A stretch of DNA of 33,983 nt, taken from Alphaproteobacteria bacterium. GTDB lineage: Bacteria > Pseudomonadota > Alphaproteobacteria > JAPYRI01. Numbering within the stretch: position 1 is the first letter of the stretch; each line of letters opens with the position of its first letter. Below are positions 7,937-15,206 of the stretch, piece by piece. The stretch is from NCBI GenBank assembly GCA_029941135.1, contig JAPYRI010000025.1:1-33983 (forward strand), read 5' to 3'. The notes under the pieces were generated by a model. That model ran no database searches, was not told where the DNA came from, and saw only the letters and a program-made list of their open reading frames with translations. Both the position numbers and the translations under genes were made by a program.

Positions 7937-8344
7937 ATGTCAGATCAAGGAACGAAGGCGGTCGCGCAAATGTTTTTTGACGGTTTGAATTCAGGTGACG
8001 CCGAAGCTGCTTTCAGCGTGATCGACACCGACGTTGAATATATTGTGACCGGCACCACTGATTTATCGGGAACTTATCGTGGCCTTAAGGAAGTTCAGGA
8101 AAAACTGCTGGTGCCATTTGCGGCGATGCTCGAAAGCGAATTGAAGCTAACCGCACACGAATACATTGTGGACGGAGACCGAGTGGCCGTGCGCGCAACG
8201 GGCGAGGCACAGGGAAAGTATGGCGCGTATAATAATTCGTACTGTTTTTTACTCAGGGTGACCAACGGCAAGATCACGCAATTGCATGAATTTCTGGATA
8301 CCGTGTTGGTCGAGACATCGTTGTCTGGCAAAAAAGTTGCCTAA
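7937..8344 (+). CDS. NTF2-like (SnoaL-type) protein
   Basis: A 135-residue protein with the cone-shaped NTF2-like fold pattern: helical start KAVAQMFFDGLNSGDAEAAFSVID, then VEYIVTGTTDLSGTYRGLKEV, a long helix, and beta strands ending in the dimer-edge segment LLRVTNGKITQLHEFLDTVLV. SnoaL-like proteins include small-molecule isomerases and hydrolases as well as proteins with no known activity, and no catalytic residue set is decisive here. A good purine-rich ribosome site (GGGAGGGAA) precedes the ATG. It is followed closely by an unknown protein and a quinone oxidoreductase. Confidence 0.75.
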   Translation: MSDQGTKAVAQMFFDGLNSGDAEAAFSVIDTDVEYIVTGTTDLSGTYRGLKEVQEKLLVPFAAMLESELKLTAHEYIVDGDRVAVRATGEAQGKYGAYNNSYCFLLRVTNGKITQLHEFLDTVLVETSLSGKKVA

Positions 8345-8362
8345 GTTAACGGACGAGCCCGA

Positions 8363-8836
8363 ATGAGTTTTGACTGGCAGAAAAAACTCGATCAGCAGAC
8401 CGAGAAACTTCTCGAAGAACATCCAAAATCAGAACTTTTAGAATTGGTTTTGTGGCCGACTGCTGGCGCAGATGTACCAATGATAACGGCTTTTAAGTCG
8501 ACGGATCTGACGAACGATCAACTAGAACAAATCGAAGCACGATTTTCGTCAGGAGCCTGGGACAATGTTTCTAATGCCGAACCGCCTGGATTTGCCGATC
8601 TGCGCGGCGACTGGAAGGTGGGTGAAGCCATCCTGACGGCCGCAAGACTTCTGACGTCACGAGGGTCGGGGGAGGCGGGGTCGGATGAACTTCTGGCTGA
8701 AATGCTATTGTATGCCGTTCACTACAACCCGGAATTAAAGCGTATCACTGTCAATCCCCCAAACTTGCCGGAAGGGTCAACCGTGGCGGATGCTACGCGC
8801 GGTGTCGAATTGGAATTCTGGGAAGACTTCAAGTGA
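8363..8836 (+). CDS. Conserved-looking protein of unknown function
   Basis: I do not recognise this 157-residue protein. It has no signal peptide, membrane segment or cysteine. It begins with an amphipathic, charged helix (MSFDWQKKLDQQTEKLLEEH), has a mixed middle with PPGFADLRGDWKVGEAILTAARLL, and ends with acidic ELEFWEDFK. It lies 18 bases after the NTF2-like gene, and its TGA stop overlaps the GTG start of the quinone oxidoreductase (GTGA, 8833-8836). It is therefore probably co-translated with, and perhaps functionally tied to, that enzyme. Coding status is supported by the tight spacing and the absence of a competing frame. Confidence 0.65.
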   Translation: MSFDWQKKLDQQTEKLLEEHPKSELLELVLWPTAGADVPMITAFKSTDLTNDQLEQIEARFSSGAWDNVSNAEPPGFADLRGDWKVGEAILTAARLLTSRGSGEAGSDELLAEMLLYAVHYNPELKRITVNPPNLPEGSTVADATRGVELEFWEDFK

Positions 8837-9810
8837 GAGCAATGGTTTGCCGTTCCCTGGACGGCTCTGCCGGCCTAACAATGGAAGAATGCCTATCGCC
8901 GACGCCGGGACCCAGTGAAGTTAGAGTTTCGCTGCGGGCAAGCGCCGTGAATTTTCCCGATATACTGATGACCCAGGGAAAGTACCAGTTTAAACCGCCG
9001 CTTCCATTTTCACCGGGTTTCGAAAGCGCTGGCGTGATCAATAAAATCGGCGTCGATGTTAACGGGATGGAGCCCGGTGACCGCGTCATGACGCACCAGA
9101 GAGTGGGCGGATACGCCGAGGAAATTGTCGTGCCGATGGAAGAGGTGACGCCGTTGCCTGTGGGCATGAGTTTCGAAGAGGGCGCAGGCTTTATGGTTGG
9201 CGCTCTTACGGCGCATGTCGCACTTCAATGGCGCGCCCATCTTGAGGCTGGGGAAACCTTACTGGTTCATGGCGCAGCCGGAGGCATGGGACTCGCCGCT
9301 GTCGAGCTGGGAAAACATATGGGCGCAAAAGTCATCGGGTCTGCGCGTGGCGAAGGTCGACGCAAAGTGGTTGCGTTCAAAGGCGCGGACCACACCATTG
9401 ATCCAGAAAAGTCTGTCCGCGACCAAGTGCTTGAGCTGACCGGCGGAGCGGGCGCAGATGTCATATTTGATCCGGTAGGTGGTGATGCTTTCGATCAATC
9501 GGTTAGGTGTGTTGCGTGGGAAGGACGGATACTGGTGATCGGTTTCGCCAGTGGCCGCATTGCCCAAATATCGACGAATTTGCCGTTGATTAAGGGATTT
9601 TCGGTTGTCGGCGTTCGAGCCGGCGAATTTGGCCGCCGTAATCCTAATAAAGGCCGGCTTGCCCGGCAATATGTCATAAAACTCGCGTCTGATGGAAAGC
9701 TGCGTCCTCACATTTCCCATCGTTTTCCCTTGGCAGATGCCGTTTTGGCGATGCAAGTACTGGCCGACCGCCAAGCCGTGGGCAAAGTTGTGTTGACCAT
9801 GGATGGCTAA
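8833..9810 (+). CDS. NADPH:quinone oxidoreductase family protein (zinc-free MDR)
   Basis: A 325-residue medium-chain reductase of the Qor/crotonyl-reductase type. The N-terminal GroES-like domain contains VSLRASAVNFPDILMTQGKYQ and PFSPGFESAGVI. The Rossmann domain begins at LVHGAAGGMGLAAVELGKHMGAKVIG (about residues 143-168), and GADVIFDPVGGDAFDQSVRC follows. The cysteine ligands of the structural zinc are absent, as expected for this zinc-independent branch. The GTG start (MRAMVCRSLDG) fits the family N-terminus and overlaps the previous stop by four bases. Likely reduces quinones or enoyl-type substrates with NADPH; the exact substrate is unknown. Confidence 0.88.
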   Translation: MRAMVCRSLDGSAGLTMEECLSPTPGPSEVRVSLRASAVNFPDILMTQGKYQFKPPLPFSPGFESAGVINKIGVDVNGMEPGDRVMTHQRVGGYAEEIVVPMEEVTPLPVGMSFEEGAGFMVGALTAHVALQWRAHLEAGETLLVHGAAGGMGLAAVELGKHMGAKVIGSARGEGRRKVVAFKGADHTIDPEKSVRDQVLELTGGAGADVIFDPVGGDAFDQSVRCVAWEGRILVIGFASGRIAQISTNLPLIKGFSVVGVRAGEFGRRNPNKGRLARQYVIKLASDGKLRPHISHRFPLADAVLAMQVLADRQAVGKVVLTMDG

Positions 9811-9904
9811 AGAGCATTGTCACGCGTACAAATAGGTCTGGTGACATTCCTGCTGTATCTGATTTCCGATACCTGATATCTGAAGGCCTGAAACAGGTCC
9901 AAAA

Positions 9905-9991
9905 GCCCGCTTGGTGGAATTGGTAGACACAAGGGACTTAAAATCCCTCGGCTGAAAGGCTGTGCCGGTTCGAGTCCGGCAGCGGGCACCA
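9905..9991 (+). tRNA. tRNA-Leu (anticodon UAA)
   Basis: A complete class II tRNA. The acceptor stem GCCCGCT pairs with AGCGGGC (9981-9987). The anticodon stem AGGGA/TCCCT holds the loop CTTAAAA with anticodon TAA at 9939-9941. A variable arm (GGCTGAAAGGCT) is long, as in tRNA-Leu. The T arm is GCCGG-TTCGAGT-CCGGC, the discriminator A is 9988, and CCA is encoded at 9989-9991. It decodes UUA/UUG. No integrase or direct repeat of its 3' end is seen nearby, so it is not an obvious integration site here. Confidence 0.97.
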
Positions 9992-10058
9992 CTTTCGATG
10001 CTTTCATGGATTAAATACACCGCTTGACGGCGGGCGGGCGAGCCCTGACAATCCGCGC

Positions 10059-10475
10059 ATGACTTGGTATCAAATGCGTTATGTCGGCAATACGGTAATC
10101 GCCATTGTGGTGCTAACAGCGCTTTACCTCATTATGGCGCACCGCTACTCGCTCCGGCCGTTCGACTATTTATGGCAAGGGTATGTGTGCCCCACGGCGG
10201 ACTACATGCACTGCACTGAAGGATATAAAGTTTTCTTGATGTCGGTTCACTACGTGGATCGCACAATTTGCGCAGACGAAACTGAACGCACCATTTCAAT
10301 TGAAGATATTGCTCAAAGTTATCCTGATCTCAAAGTTGACGTGGGATTTATGTACAACTGCCGGCGTTCAAATTTTCATCGCTCCCAATTGACGCCTGCC
10401 CAAAGACAGAAAGGCTCGGTGATAGACGAAGCCAGACCCGAAGACGCGGATATGATGCCGCAGGCTGTAAACTAA
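10059..10475 (+). CDS. Small membrane-anchored protein of unknown function
   Basis: I do not recognise this 138-residue protein. One transmembrane segment (about residues 10-27, VGNTVIAIVVLTALYLIM) follows a short N-terminus, so the rest could face the periplasm. Four cysteines after the segment (in GYVCPTADYMHCTE, TICADE and MYNCRR) would be able to form two disulfides there. The C-terminus is polar and acidic. It starts about 67 bases after tRNA-Leu and could be read from that transcript. An alternative start is the ATG at 10074. It ends 11 bases before the stop of the convergent NTF2-like gene. Confidence 0.55.
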   Translation: MTWYQMRYVGNTVIAIVVLTALYLIMAHRYSLRPFDYLWQGYVCPTADYMHCTEGYKVFLMSVHYVDRTICADETERTISIEDIAQSYPDLKVDVGFMYNCRRSNFHRSQLTPAQRQKGSVIDEARPEDADMMPQAVN

Positions 10476-10486
10476 ATCGCCGCAGT

Positions 10487-10888
10487 TTACTGAACGTTGT
10501 TGTTCTGAGTATCTTCTTCCAGAGGCGGGTTTTGGCAAGGCGTGGCTTGGTGGTGAACAAGGCACACTTTGCCCGCTTCTTCAATAAAATAATTGGTCGC
10601 TGCCAACACGCCGCCGGGCACTTTCTCGTAACACACGACGAAAGCACTATCGCCAAATATATAGGCCTGGGAATTGTAGGGTTCGATATTAGGTGATTCT
10701 GGATTTTCCATAATTGACTGCCAGCTGGACATCACTTCGTCGCGATCCACAAGGGCCGCCCAGCCTGGGTGAATGCAGCAGACCGCGGCCTCTCGCGCCC
10801 AAACCTCGTCCATCGCGTCAAAGTCCCGGTTGGTGAACGCGTAGTAGAATGAGTCGTTGGCGAACATCAGCATGTTCCGGTCGATCAT
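10487..10888 (-). CDS. NTF2-like (SnoaL/DUF4440-type) protein
   Basis: A 133-residue NTF2-fold protein. The order is typical: FANDSFYYAFTNRDFDAMDEVWARE (first helices), VCCIHPGWAALVDRDEVMSSWQSIM (the 'HPGW' turn and third helix), then strands PNIEPYNSQAYIFGDSAFVVCYEKV and an aliphatic edge strand with CLVHHQATP. The HPGW-x-x-L segment is frequent in small alphaproteobacterial NTF2-like proteins of unknown function. The C-terminus is proline- and asparagine-rich and probably disordered. AAAGGAA lies about 12 bases before the ATG; a start at one of the methionines at positions 6 or 8 is possible. Confidence 0.75.
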   Translation of the reverse strand: MIDRNMLMFANDSFYYAFTNRDFDAMDEVWAREAAVCCIHPGWAALVDRDEVMSSWQSIMENPESPNIEPYNSQAYIFGDSAFVVCYEKVPGGVLAATNYFIEEAGKVCLVHHQATPCQNPPLEEDTQNNNVQ

Positions 10889-10992
10889 CGCAAAAGCCGT
10901 TCCTTTGGGTGCTTCGAATTATCGGACTATAAATCATTTAAAATCAAAAGAGTACGAGATTGTTCTTACGCAAACATTAGTTGCATTTGGCC

Positions 10993-11022
10993 CTTGAAAC
11001 AGCGTTTAACTCACTTACATAT
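10993..11022 (+). promoter_or_regulatory. Candidate heat-shock (sigma-32) promoter of hsp20
   Basis: CTTGAA at 10993-10998 matches the sigma-32 -35 element, followed after 16 bases by TTACATAT at 11015-11022, which partly resembles its -10 region. Its position about 105 bases before an Hsp20 start fits heat-shock control. The -10 match is imperfect and no transcript start is known. Confidence 0.4.
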
Positions 11023-11103
11023 TCGATGACGGCAGGTGCCAAACAAGGGCTTGCCGCGCTCAAGAATGGGCCTGGCCATGGTGGCGGGTCCGGCAATTCC
11101 ATG

Positions 11104-11128
11104 TTGCTTCTTTGAAAGGATATGGCAA
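11104..11128 (+). promoter_or_regulatory. ROSE-like hairpin masking the hsp20 ribosome site
   Basis: In the leader, UUGC (11104-11107) can pair with GCAA (11125-11128) and UUCU (11108-11111) with AGGA (11117-11120), leaving loop UUGAA and a bulged UAUG. The AGGA is the ribosome binding site of hsp20. ROSE RNA thermometers of alphaproteobacterial small heat-shock genes use a conserved U(U/C)GCU opposite the Shine-Dalgarno sequence, as seen here (UUGCU). Stability and temperature response are inferred, not shown. Confidence 0.4.
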
Positions 11129-11589
11129 TGAATACGTTCGATTTAACACCTCTTTTTCGTTCCAGTATTGGCTTTGACCGCATGCAGCGGATGCTCGACA
11201 ATGCCGCGCGCGGTGTTGATGCTGGCAACTCTTACCCCCCTTACAACATAGAATCTCTAGGCGAAAACGCCTACCGGATTACCATGGCAGTGGCCGGGTT
11301 TCACGAAGATGATATTGAAGTCACAGTGACGGATAATGTGCTCACCGTAAGCGGTGCATTACAGGAAGAAGAAGCTGAGGGTGCTTTTCTCCATCGCGGC
11401 ATCGCGCGACGCTCGTTTGAACGCCGGTTCAATTTAGCTGACCATATTAAGGTGAGTGAAGCCGGTCTAGTAAACGGACTTTTGCACGTGGATTTGGTGC
11501 GGGAAGTGCCGGAGGCAATGAAACCCCGTAAGATCTCGATTAATGCGTGCGCCGGAAATGTAAAAGCGGTGGAAGGAAAAGCCGCCTAA
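11128..11589 (+). CDS. Small heat-shock protein (Hsp20/IbpA family)
   Basis: An ATP-independent holdase chaperone. The N-terminal part MNTFDLTPLFRSSIGFDRM is the class A IbpA-type start. The alpha-crystallin domain runs from about residue 37 (PPYNIESLGENAYRITMAVAGF) through DDIEVTVTDNVLTVSG to the GLLHVDLVREVPEA strand, with the dimer loop FLHRGIARRSFERRF in between. I chose the ATG at 11128 because GAAAGGA ends 7 bases before it; the ATG at 11122 is only one base after that site. A heat-shock promoter and a thermosensor-like hairpin lie upstream, and a strong terminator lies downstream, so the gene is probably a single transcription unit. Confidence 0.94.
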   Translation: MNTFDLTPLFRSSIGFDRMQRMLDNAARGVDAGNSYPPYNIESLGENAYRITMAVAGFHEDDIEVTVTDNVLTVSGALQEEEAEGAFLHRGIARRSFERRFNLADHIKVSEAGLVNGLLHVDLVREVPEAMKPRKISINACAGNVKAVEGKAA

Positions 11590-11618
11590 ATCGCCATTGC
11601 ACCGGACGAGAGTAAGAG

Positions 11619-11650
11619 AAGGCGTACCGGAAAAATCCGGTGCGCCTTTT
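11619..11650 (+). terminator. Rho-independent terminator after hsp20
   Basis: A 12-bp stem (AAGGCGTACCGG with CCGGTGCGCCTT, one G-T pair) closes a six-base AAAAAT loop and runs into TTTT at 11647-11650. It lies 30 bases after the hsp20 stop. It is the clearest terminator in the window and may also insulate the convergent exporter gene. Confidence 0.85.
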
Positions 11651-11666
11651 CAACCGAGTGACCTGC

Positions 11667-12851
11667 TTACGGCGTGGCGGTATGAGCCGCGACAAGTTTT
11701 GCCAGTCGGCTTCTTGATCTAAGAGCCATTCCACCGCCCAGCAAGCACAGGAAGCCGCCAGCTGCCAAGGGGGGGCCGAAGCCCACCCACTCAGACAAGC
11801 TTCCCATGATAATGGCGCCGATCGCCGGACCTCCGCGCAGGATTAACCCCCAGAAACTCAATACCCGGCCGCGCATACCGTCGTCGACCACGGCTTGAAT
11901 AAGGGTTTGTGTACCGATCCCCACGGAAACCATGCCGAACGAAGCAACTGTCAGGGCAACAACCCCAACCATGAAATCGTCGGTCAACCCGAAAACGGCG
12001 ACACTCACGCCTGATAGGGCAAATGTAGTAACCGTGATTTCAGCCAAACCCTGTAGTCGGCCCCGTTGTGCGAGCCACAGACCGCCTATCACGGCGCCGA
12101 GACCGGCCGCTGACGTTAAAATGGCGAGGCCGCCAGGGCCGCGTTCAAACACCGCGCCGGCGAATCCCGGTAACAGTTCAAGAATAGGGCGTGCTAGAAA
12201 TGCGATGCCGACGAGAATGAGTAATAATGGACCAATGGCCGGGTGATCGGTTGCATAACGAATGCTGTCGGCAATCTCGTTCAATACACCTTTGTCATCC
12301 GCTTTACTGAATTCCTGCCTGGGTAATCGCAAACACAGAAGTGCCCCAATCATCACGACGTAACTTAAGGCATTGAGCGCAAAGGCGTGCGGTACACCAT
12401 ATTGCGTGATCACAATGCCGGCTATGGCCGGACCGACAAATCGCGCGAGGTTAAATGTGACGGAGTTGATCGCGAATGCCGCTGCAACATCTTCTTTCCT
12501 CACCAAAACTGGAACAAGCGCCAAGCGCGCGGGCTGGTGAATGCCAACCACCGAACCACGAAATAGGGTAAGCATGAATAGCCATTCGATGGTGATCATT
12601 CCCAGCGCTGTCAACGCACATAATATGACGGCTTCGATCAACACCAATAGATGACAGCCAAAGACAATAAAACGACGGTCAATTCGATCTGCCAGCACGC
12701 CGCCAAAAGGACCCAACACGACAACCGGGAACAAATCAGCGAACGCCACCGCGCCTACCCAAAATCCGGAATGAGTCAAATCCCAAGCAAGCCAGCCGAC
12801 CGCCAATCTTTGCAGCCACAGACCGAGCAGTGAAACCACATTGCCGGACAT
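11667..12851 (-). CDS. MFS transporter (EntS/MFS_3 type exporter)
   Basis: A 12-helix major facilitator of the enterobactin-exporter-like group. Recognisable parts are SLLGLWLQRLAVGWLAWDLTHSGFWVG (first helix and loop), LGPFGGVLADRIDRR (loop 2-3 motif), and VGIHQPARLALVPVLVRKEDVAAAFAINSVTFNLARFVGPAIAG, a hallmark of MFS_3. Coordinates start at the first ATG, but the same frame continues upstream with the family-typical NNFAAIRSAFRNRNYAIY, so the real start is probably earlier. No ATG, GTG or TTG lies there. GAAGGA at 12935..12930 stands 6 bases before ATC codons at 12923..12918. It lies just after a rhodanese gene. Substrate unknown. Confidence 0.85.
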   Translation of the reverse strand: MSGNVVSLLGLWLQRLAVGWLAWDLTHSGFWVGAVAFADLFPVVVLGPFGGVLADRIDRRFIVFGCHLLVLIEAVILCALTALGMITIEWLFMLTLFRGSVVGIHQPARLALVPVLVRKEDVAAAFAINSVTFNLARFVGPAIAGIVITQYGVPHAFALNALSYVVMIGALLCLRLPRQEFSKADDKGVLNEIADSIRYATDHPAIGPLLLILVGIAFLARPILELLPGFAGAVFERGPGGLAILTSAAGLGAVIGGLWLAQRGRLQGLAEITVTTFALSGVSVAVFGLTDDFMVGVVALTVASFGMVSVGIGTQTLIQAVVDDGMRGRVLSFWGLILRGGPAIGAIIMGSLSEWVGFGPPLAAGGFLCLLGGGMALRSRSRLAKLVAAHTATP

Positions 12852-12958
12852 ATAGATGGCGTAGTTACGGTTCCTGAAGGCGCTACGGATTGCCGCAAAA
12901 TTGTTTGTCTGGGTAGCGATGATCGAATGTCCTTCGGAAATATTTTCACACGGGCGAT

Positions 12959-13309
12959 TTAATAAGTGGGCATGGTTGGATCGATCTCAAGGGCCCATCG
13001 ATCGATCCCGCCCTGTAGATCGATTGCATTGTCAAACCCATTGTGGCGTAACCACGCGACGACCTGCGCACTGCGCATGCCATGGTTGCAAAAAACCACG
13101 AGAGGGCGATCACTCGGCAATTGGTCCACCGATGCCGGCACATCTGGCATGGGTATATGGAGACAAGGGTCGAGCCGGCAAACGGCAATTTCTTGCAGTT
13201 CGCGAACATCGAGCAAAGTGTGAACGCTATTTTCGTTTTTAAGAGCCAGTAGGTCGCTTACCGTTATTTCAAGCGGTGTCTCGGGAGCCATGACCGGGTA
13301 AGTCTCCAT
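12959..13309 (-). CDS. Single-domain rhodanese-like sulfurtransferase
   Basis: A 116-residue GlpE-like rhodanese. It has the LLDVRELQE strand-helix signature (residues 32-40) and the active-site loop starting at catalytic C74 (VFCNHGMRSA), followed by VAWLRHNGFDNAIDLQGGIDRW, the conserved final helix-strand. Such proteins carry sulfane sulfur on the cysteine and transfer it to thiols or cyanide. No signal peptide, so cytoplasmic. The stop lies 24 bases before the ribosome site of the MFS gene, suggesting one operon; a functional link is not evident. Confidence 0.88.
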   Translation of the reverse strand: METYPVMAPETPLEITVSDLLALKNENSVHTLLDVRELQEIAVCRLDPCLHIPMPDVPASVDQLPSDRPLVVFCNHGMRSAQVVAWLRHNGFDNAIDLQGGIDRWALEIDPTMPTY

Positions 13310-13386
13310 GGTTGCGGCATTTGCGTCGGCAAACTAAATTGTCGCACCAGTTATATGGAAATGTGAACTTCGGCGGGGTGTTTTGT

Positions 13387-13728
13387 ATGACACGAATTAA
13401 CAGAGACGAAATTCTAAGCCTCCTCGAGCGGCTTGGCGAGACCGATGACGCTGAAGTTTTGGGCGCGGCCCGTCATATCCACGAACTTGTGACCGCAAGC
13501 GGATCTGCGTGGGAAGATATGTTGGTGCCTGACGAGCAGGTCACCGACCCGTCCGTGAACAATATAGCAGACGAGGAATTAATTTCGTTGCTCGAGCAGC
13601 TTCTGGCGCGAGCAGATTTGTCGGAATCGACCCGCGAAGAATTGGATGGCTACAAAGAGGATATAGCCGAAGGTGAGCTCACCGATGATGACCGGCGCTA
13701 CCTTCAAGCATTTGCGGCACGTTTGTAG
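13387..13728 (+). CDS. Small acidic helical protein of unknown function
   Basis: I do not recognise this 113-residue protein. It is rich in Glu, Asp and Leu, has no membrane segment or cysteine, and appears all-helical: two EELISLLEQLL-like segments (EILSLLERLGETDDAEVL near the start and DEELISLLEQLLARADL in the middle) suggest an internal repeat. It ends with DDDRRYLQAFAARL. The start chosen is the ATG at 13387 (MTRINRDEIL); an open frame extends upstream to an ATG at 13312 but looks non-coding. It is convergent with the formamidase gene with only 12 bases between the stops. Confidence 0.65.
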   Translation: MTRINRDEILSLLERLGETDDAEVLGAARHIHELVTASGSAWEDMLVPDEQVTDPSVNNIADEELISLLEQLLARADLSESTREELDGYKEDIAEGELTDDDRRYLQAFAARL

Positions 13729-13740
13729 CTCTGCACTCGG

Positions 13741-14673
13741 TTAGTCGAAAACGACTTTTGGGAAATACATTCCAACAATGAAGTTTGGTTGATCGACTAT
13801 CTCGCCGATGCGCATATCAGCGCATACACTGCACAACATGTAGGCATCTATTGCCGAAAGCCCCTGTTCCCGGCCCAGAAAATCGACCATGCCGCTCACC
13901 GCGTCGCGGGCATTTTGCATCAGGTCCGGGCCGACACCGGTGGTCACAAAATAACCTTTCTCGTCTAAGTGCCGGGTGACCGGTCCTGCAGTTTCGTAGT
14001 GGGGAAACTTTGCCGCTGCGCCTTTCACCAATTCGAATTTTAAGGCGACCGACATGGCGCTTTCGATGGCGGTACCGCAAACTTCGCCGTCGCCTTGAGC
14101 GGCATGGGTGTCTCCAACCGAAAACAACGCTCCCTCGACTTCGATTGGAAGCGTCAGTTTGGTGCCGGTAAACAAATCCCGGACGTCCATATTGCCGCCT
14201 ACATTGCGGGGTGGCACGATGCTGTGTTGTCCAGGCTCGGCCGGAGCGACCCCTACGGTGCCAGGGAATGCCCGCAAGGGAATTTTTGCATTGGCACCGA
14301 AAGCCGCCGGGGTCATGCCCTTCGCATCGTAATTCCATAGATGGAGCGCCGGGTCCGGAAACTGATCTGCGAGTATGCCAAATCCTGGAATATTGCCGGT
14401 CCACCCCCAGCCGGAGGGCACAAGATCAAGTATGGTGACGATAAGCGCATCACCAGGCTCAGCACCATCGATGAACACGGGTCCGGTGACCGGGTTGACG
14501 GTTGCGAAGTCAAGGGTCAACAAATCTTGAGCAGTAGAATTTGCGCCAAGGTGACCATCAGATGCGTCCTTCACTTCAAATTCAATACTTTCACCGGGCG
14601 CGACGGTGATTGCAGGCGTCAGTGAATTGTCCCACCCATAATGACCCTGGTGGCTATGTAGCGTGTGTCCCAC
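13741..14673 (-). CDS. Acetamidase/formamidase family protein
   Basis: A 310-residue amidohydrolase of the FmdA/AmdA family, which releases ammonia from formamide, acetamide or related short amides. Family features include HSHQGHYGWDNSLTPAITVAPGE at the N-terminus, VPSGWGWTGNIPGFGIL, the HSIVPPRNVGGNMDVRDL segment that carries metal or active-site residues in relatives, and FSVGDTHAAQGDGEVCGTAIE. I chose a GTG start at 14673..14671 because GGGAAGGA ends 7 bases before it and similarity begins there; the frame stays open to 14955 but that part is unlike the family. It lies divergent from an NTF2-like gene. Confidence 0.9.
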   Translation of the reverse strand: MGHTLHSHQGHYGWDNSLTPAITVAPGESIEFEVKDASDGHLGANSTAQDLLTLDFATVNPVTGPVFIDGAEPGDALIVTILDLVPSGWGWTGNIPGFGILADQFPDPALHLWNYDAKGMTPAAFGANAKIPLRAFPGTVGVAPAEPGQHSIVPPRNVGGNMDVRDLFTGTKLTLPIEVEGALFSVGDTHAAQGDGEVCGTAIESAMSVALKFELVKGAAAKFPHYETAGPVTRHLDEKGYFVTTGVGPDLMQNARDAVSGMVDFLGREQGLSAIDAYMLCSVCADMRIGEIVDQPNFIVGMYFPKVVFD

Positions 14674-14780
14674 AATCTTATCCTTCCCTATTGCGCAATT
14701 CCGCTTTTCTGATGGTAGCGTCAGAGACTGGTAGTTTGATATAGTAATTCTACAATTAAGCGATATCGGGGGAGAGAGGG

Positions 14781-15185
14781 ATGGCGACAAAAACTGAATC
14801 ACGCAATGAACAAATAGTGCGCGATTACATTGCCGCGTTTGAGCGAAAGGATCCGGCGGGGATCGTTGCCGATTGCGCGGATCAAGTTTACATGAAGAAC
14901 GGGCCTTTCGACCCGACCCAAACGCGCGCTGATTTGCAAGCTGTGTTCGAGGCATTTTTGCCGCACGTGGGTTCGGTGCAATTCCGCGACTTGCGCTTGG
15001 GTGCCGTCGGCGACATGGTCTACACCGAGCGCGTCGAGTGCTTCGGCGTCCCCGATGGCGAAGTCGCTTTACCAGTGAATGCCATCTATCAATTTAATGA
15101 CGACGGTAAAGTCATCGACTGGCGGGAATATTGGGACCTCATTGATTGGCTCAAACAGGGCGGGCCATCTTTCGACGACCTTTAA
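14781..15185 (+). CDS. NTF2-like protein related to limonene-1,2-epoxide hydrolase
   Basis: A 134-residue NTF2-fold protein: IVRDYIAAFERKDPAGIVADCADQVYMKNGPF, then DMVYTERVECFGV and a final INWREYWD-like strand (VIDWREYWDLIDW). Limonene-1,2-epoxide hydrolase uses an Asp-Arg-Asp set in the motifs ER-x-D and WRDYFD. Here the equivalents read TERVE and WREYWD, so the arginine and last aspartate are kept while the first acid is Glu. Epoxide hydrolase activity is therefore possible but unproved. GGGGGAGAGAGG before the ATG is a strong ribosome site. It converges with the lactonase gene with about 21 bases between stops. Confidence 0.72.
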   Translation: MATKTESRNEQIVRDYIAAFERKDPAGIVADCADQVYMKNGPFDPTQTRADLQAVFEAFLPHVGSVQFRDLRLGAVGDMVYTERVECFGVPDGEVALPVNAIYQFNDDGKVIDWREYWDLIDWLKQGGPSFDDL

Positions 15186-15206
15186 GAACCTGTGACGTAT
15201 TTGTGT

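Noticed and set aside
9905-10058. tRNA-Leu as an integration site for a mobile element.
   Set aside because: No integrase, no repeat of the tRNA 3' end and no phage or plasmid genes were found downstream.
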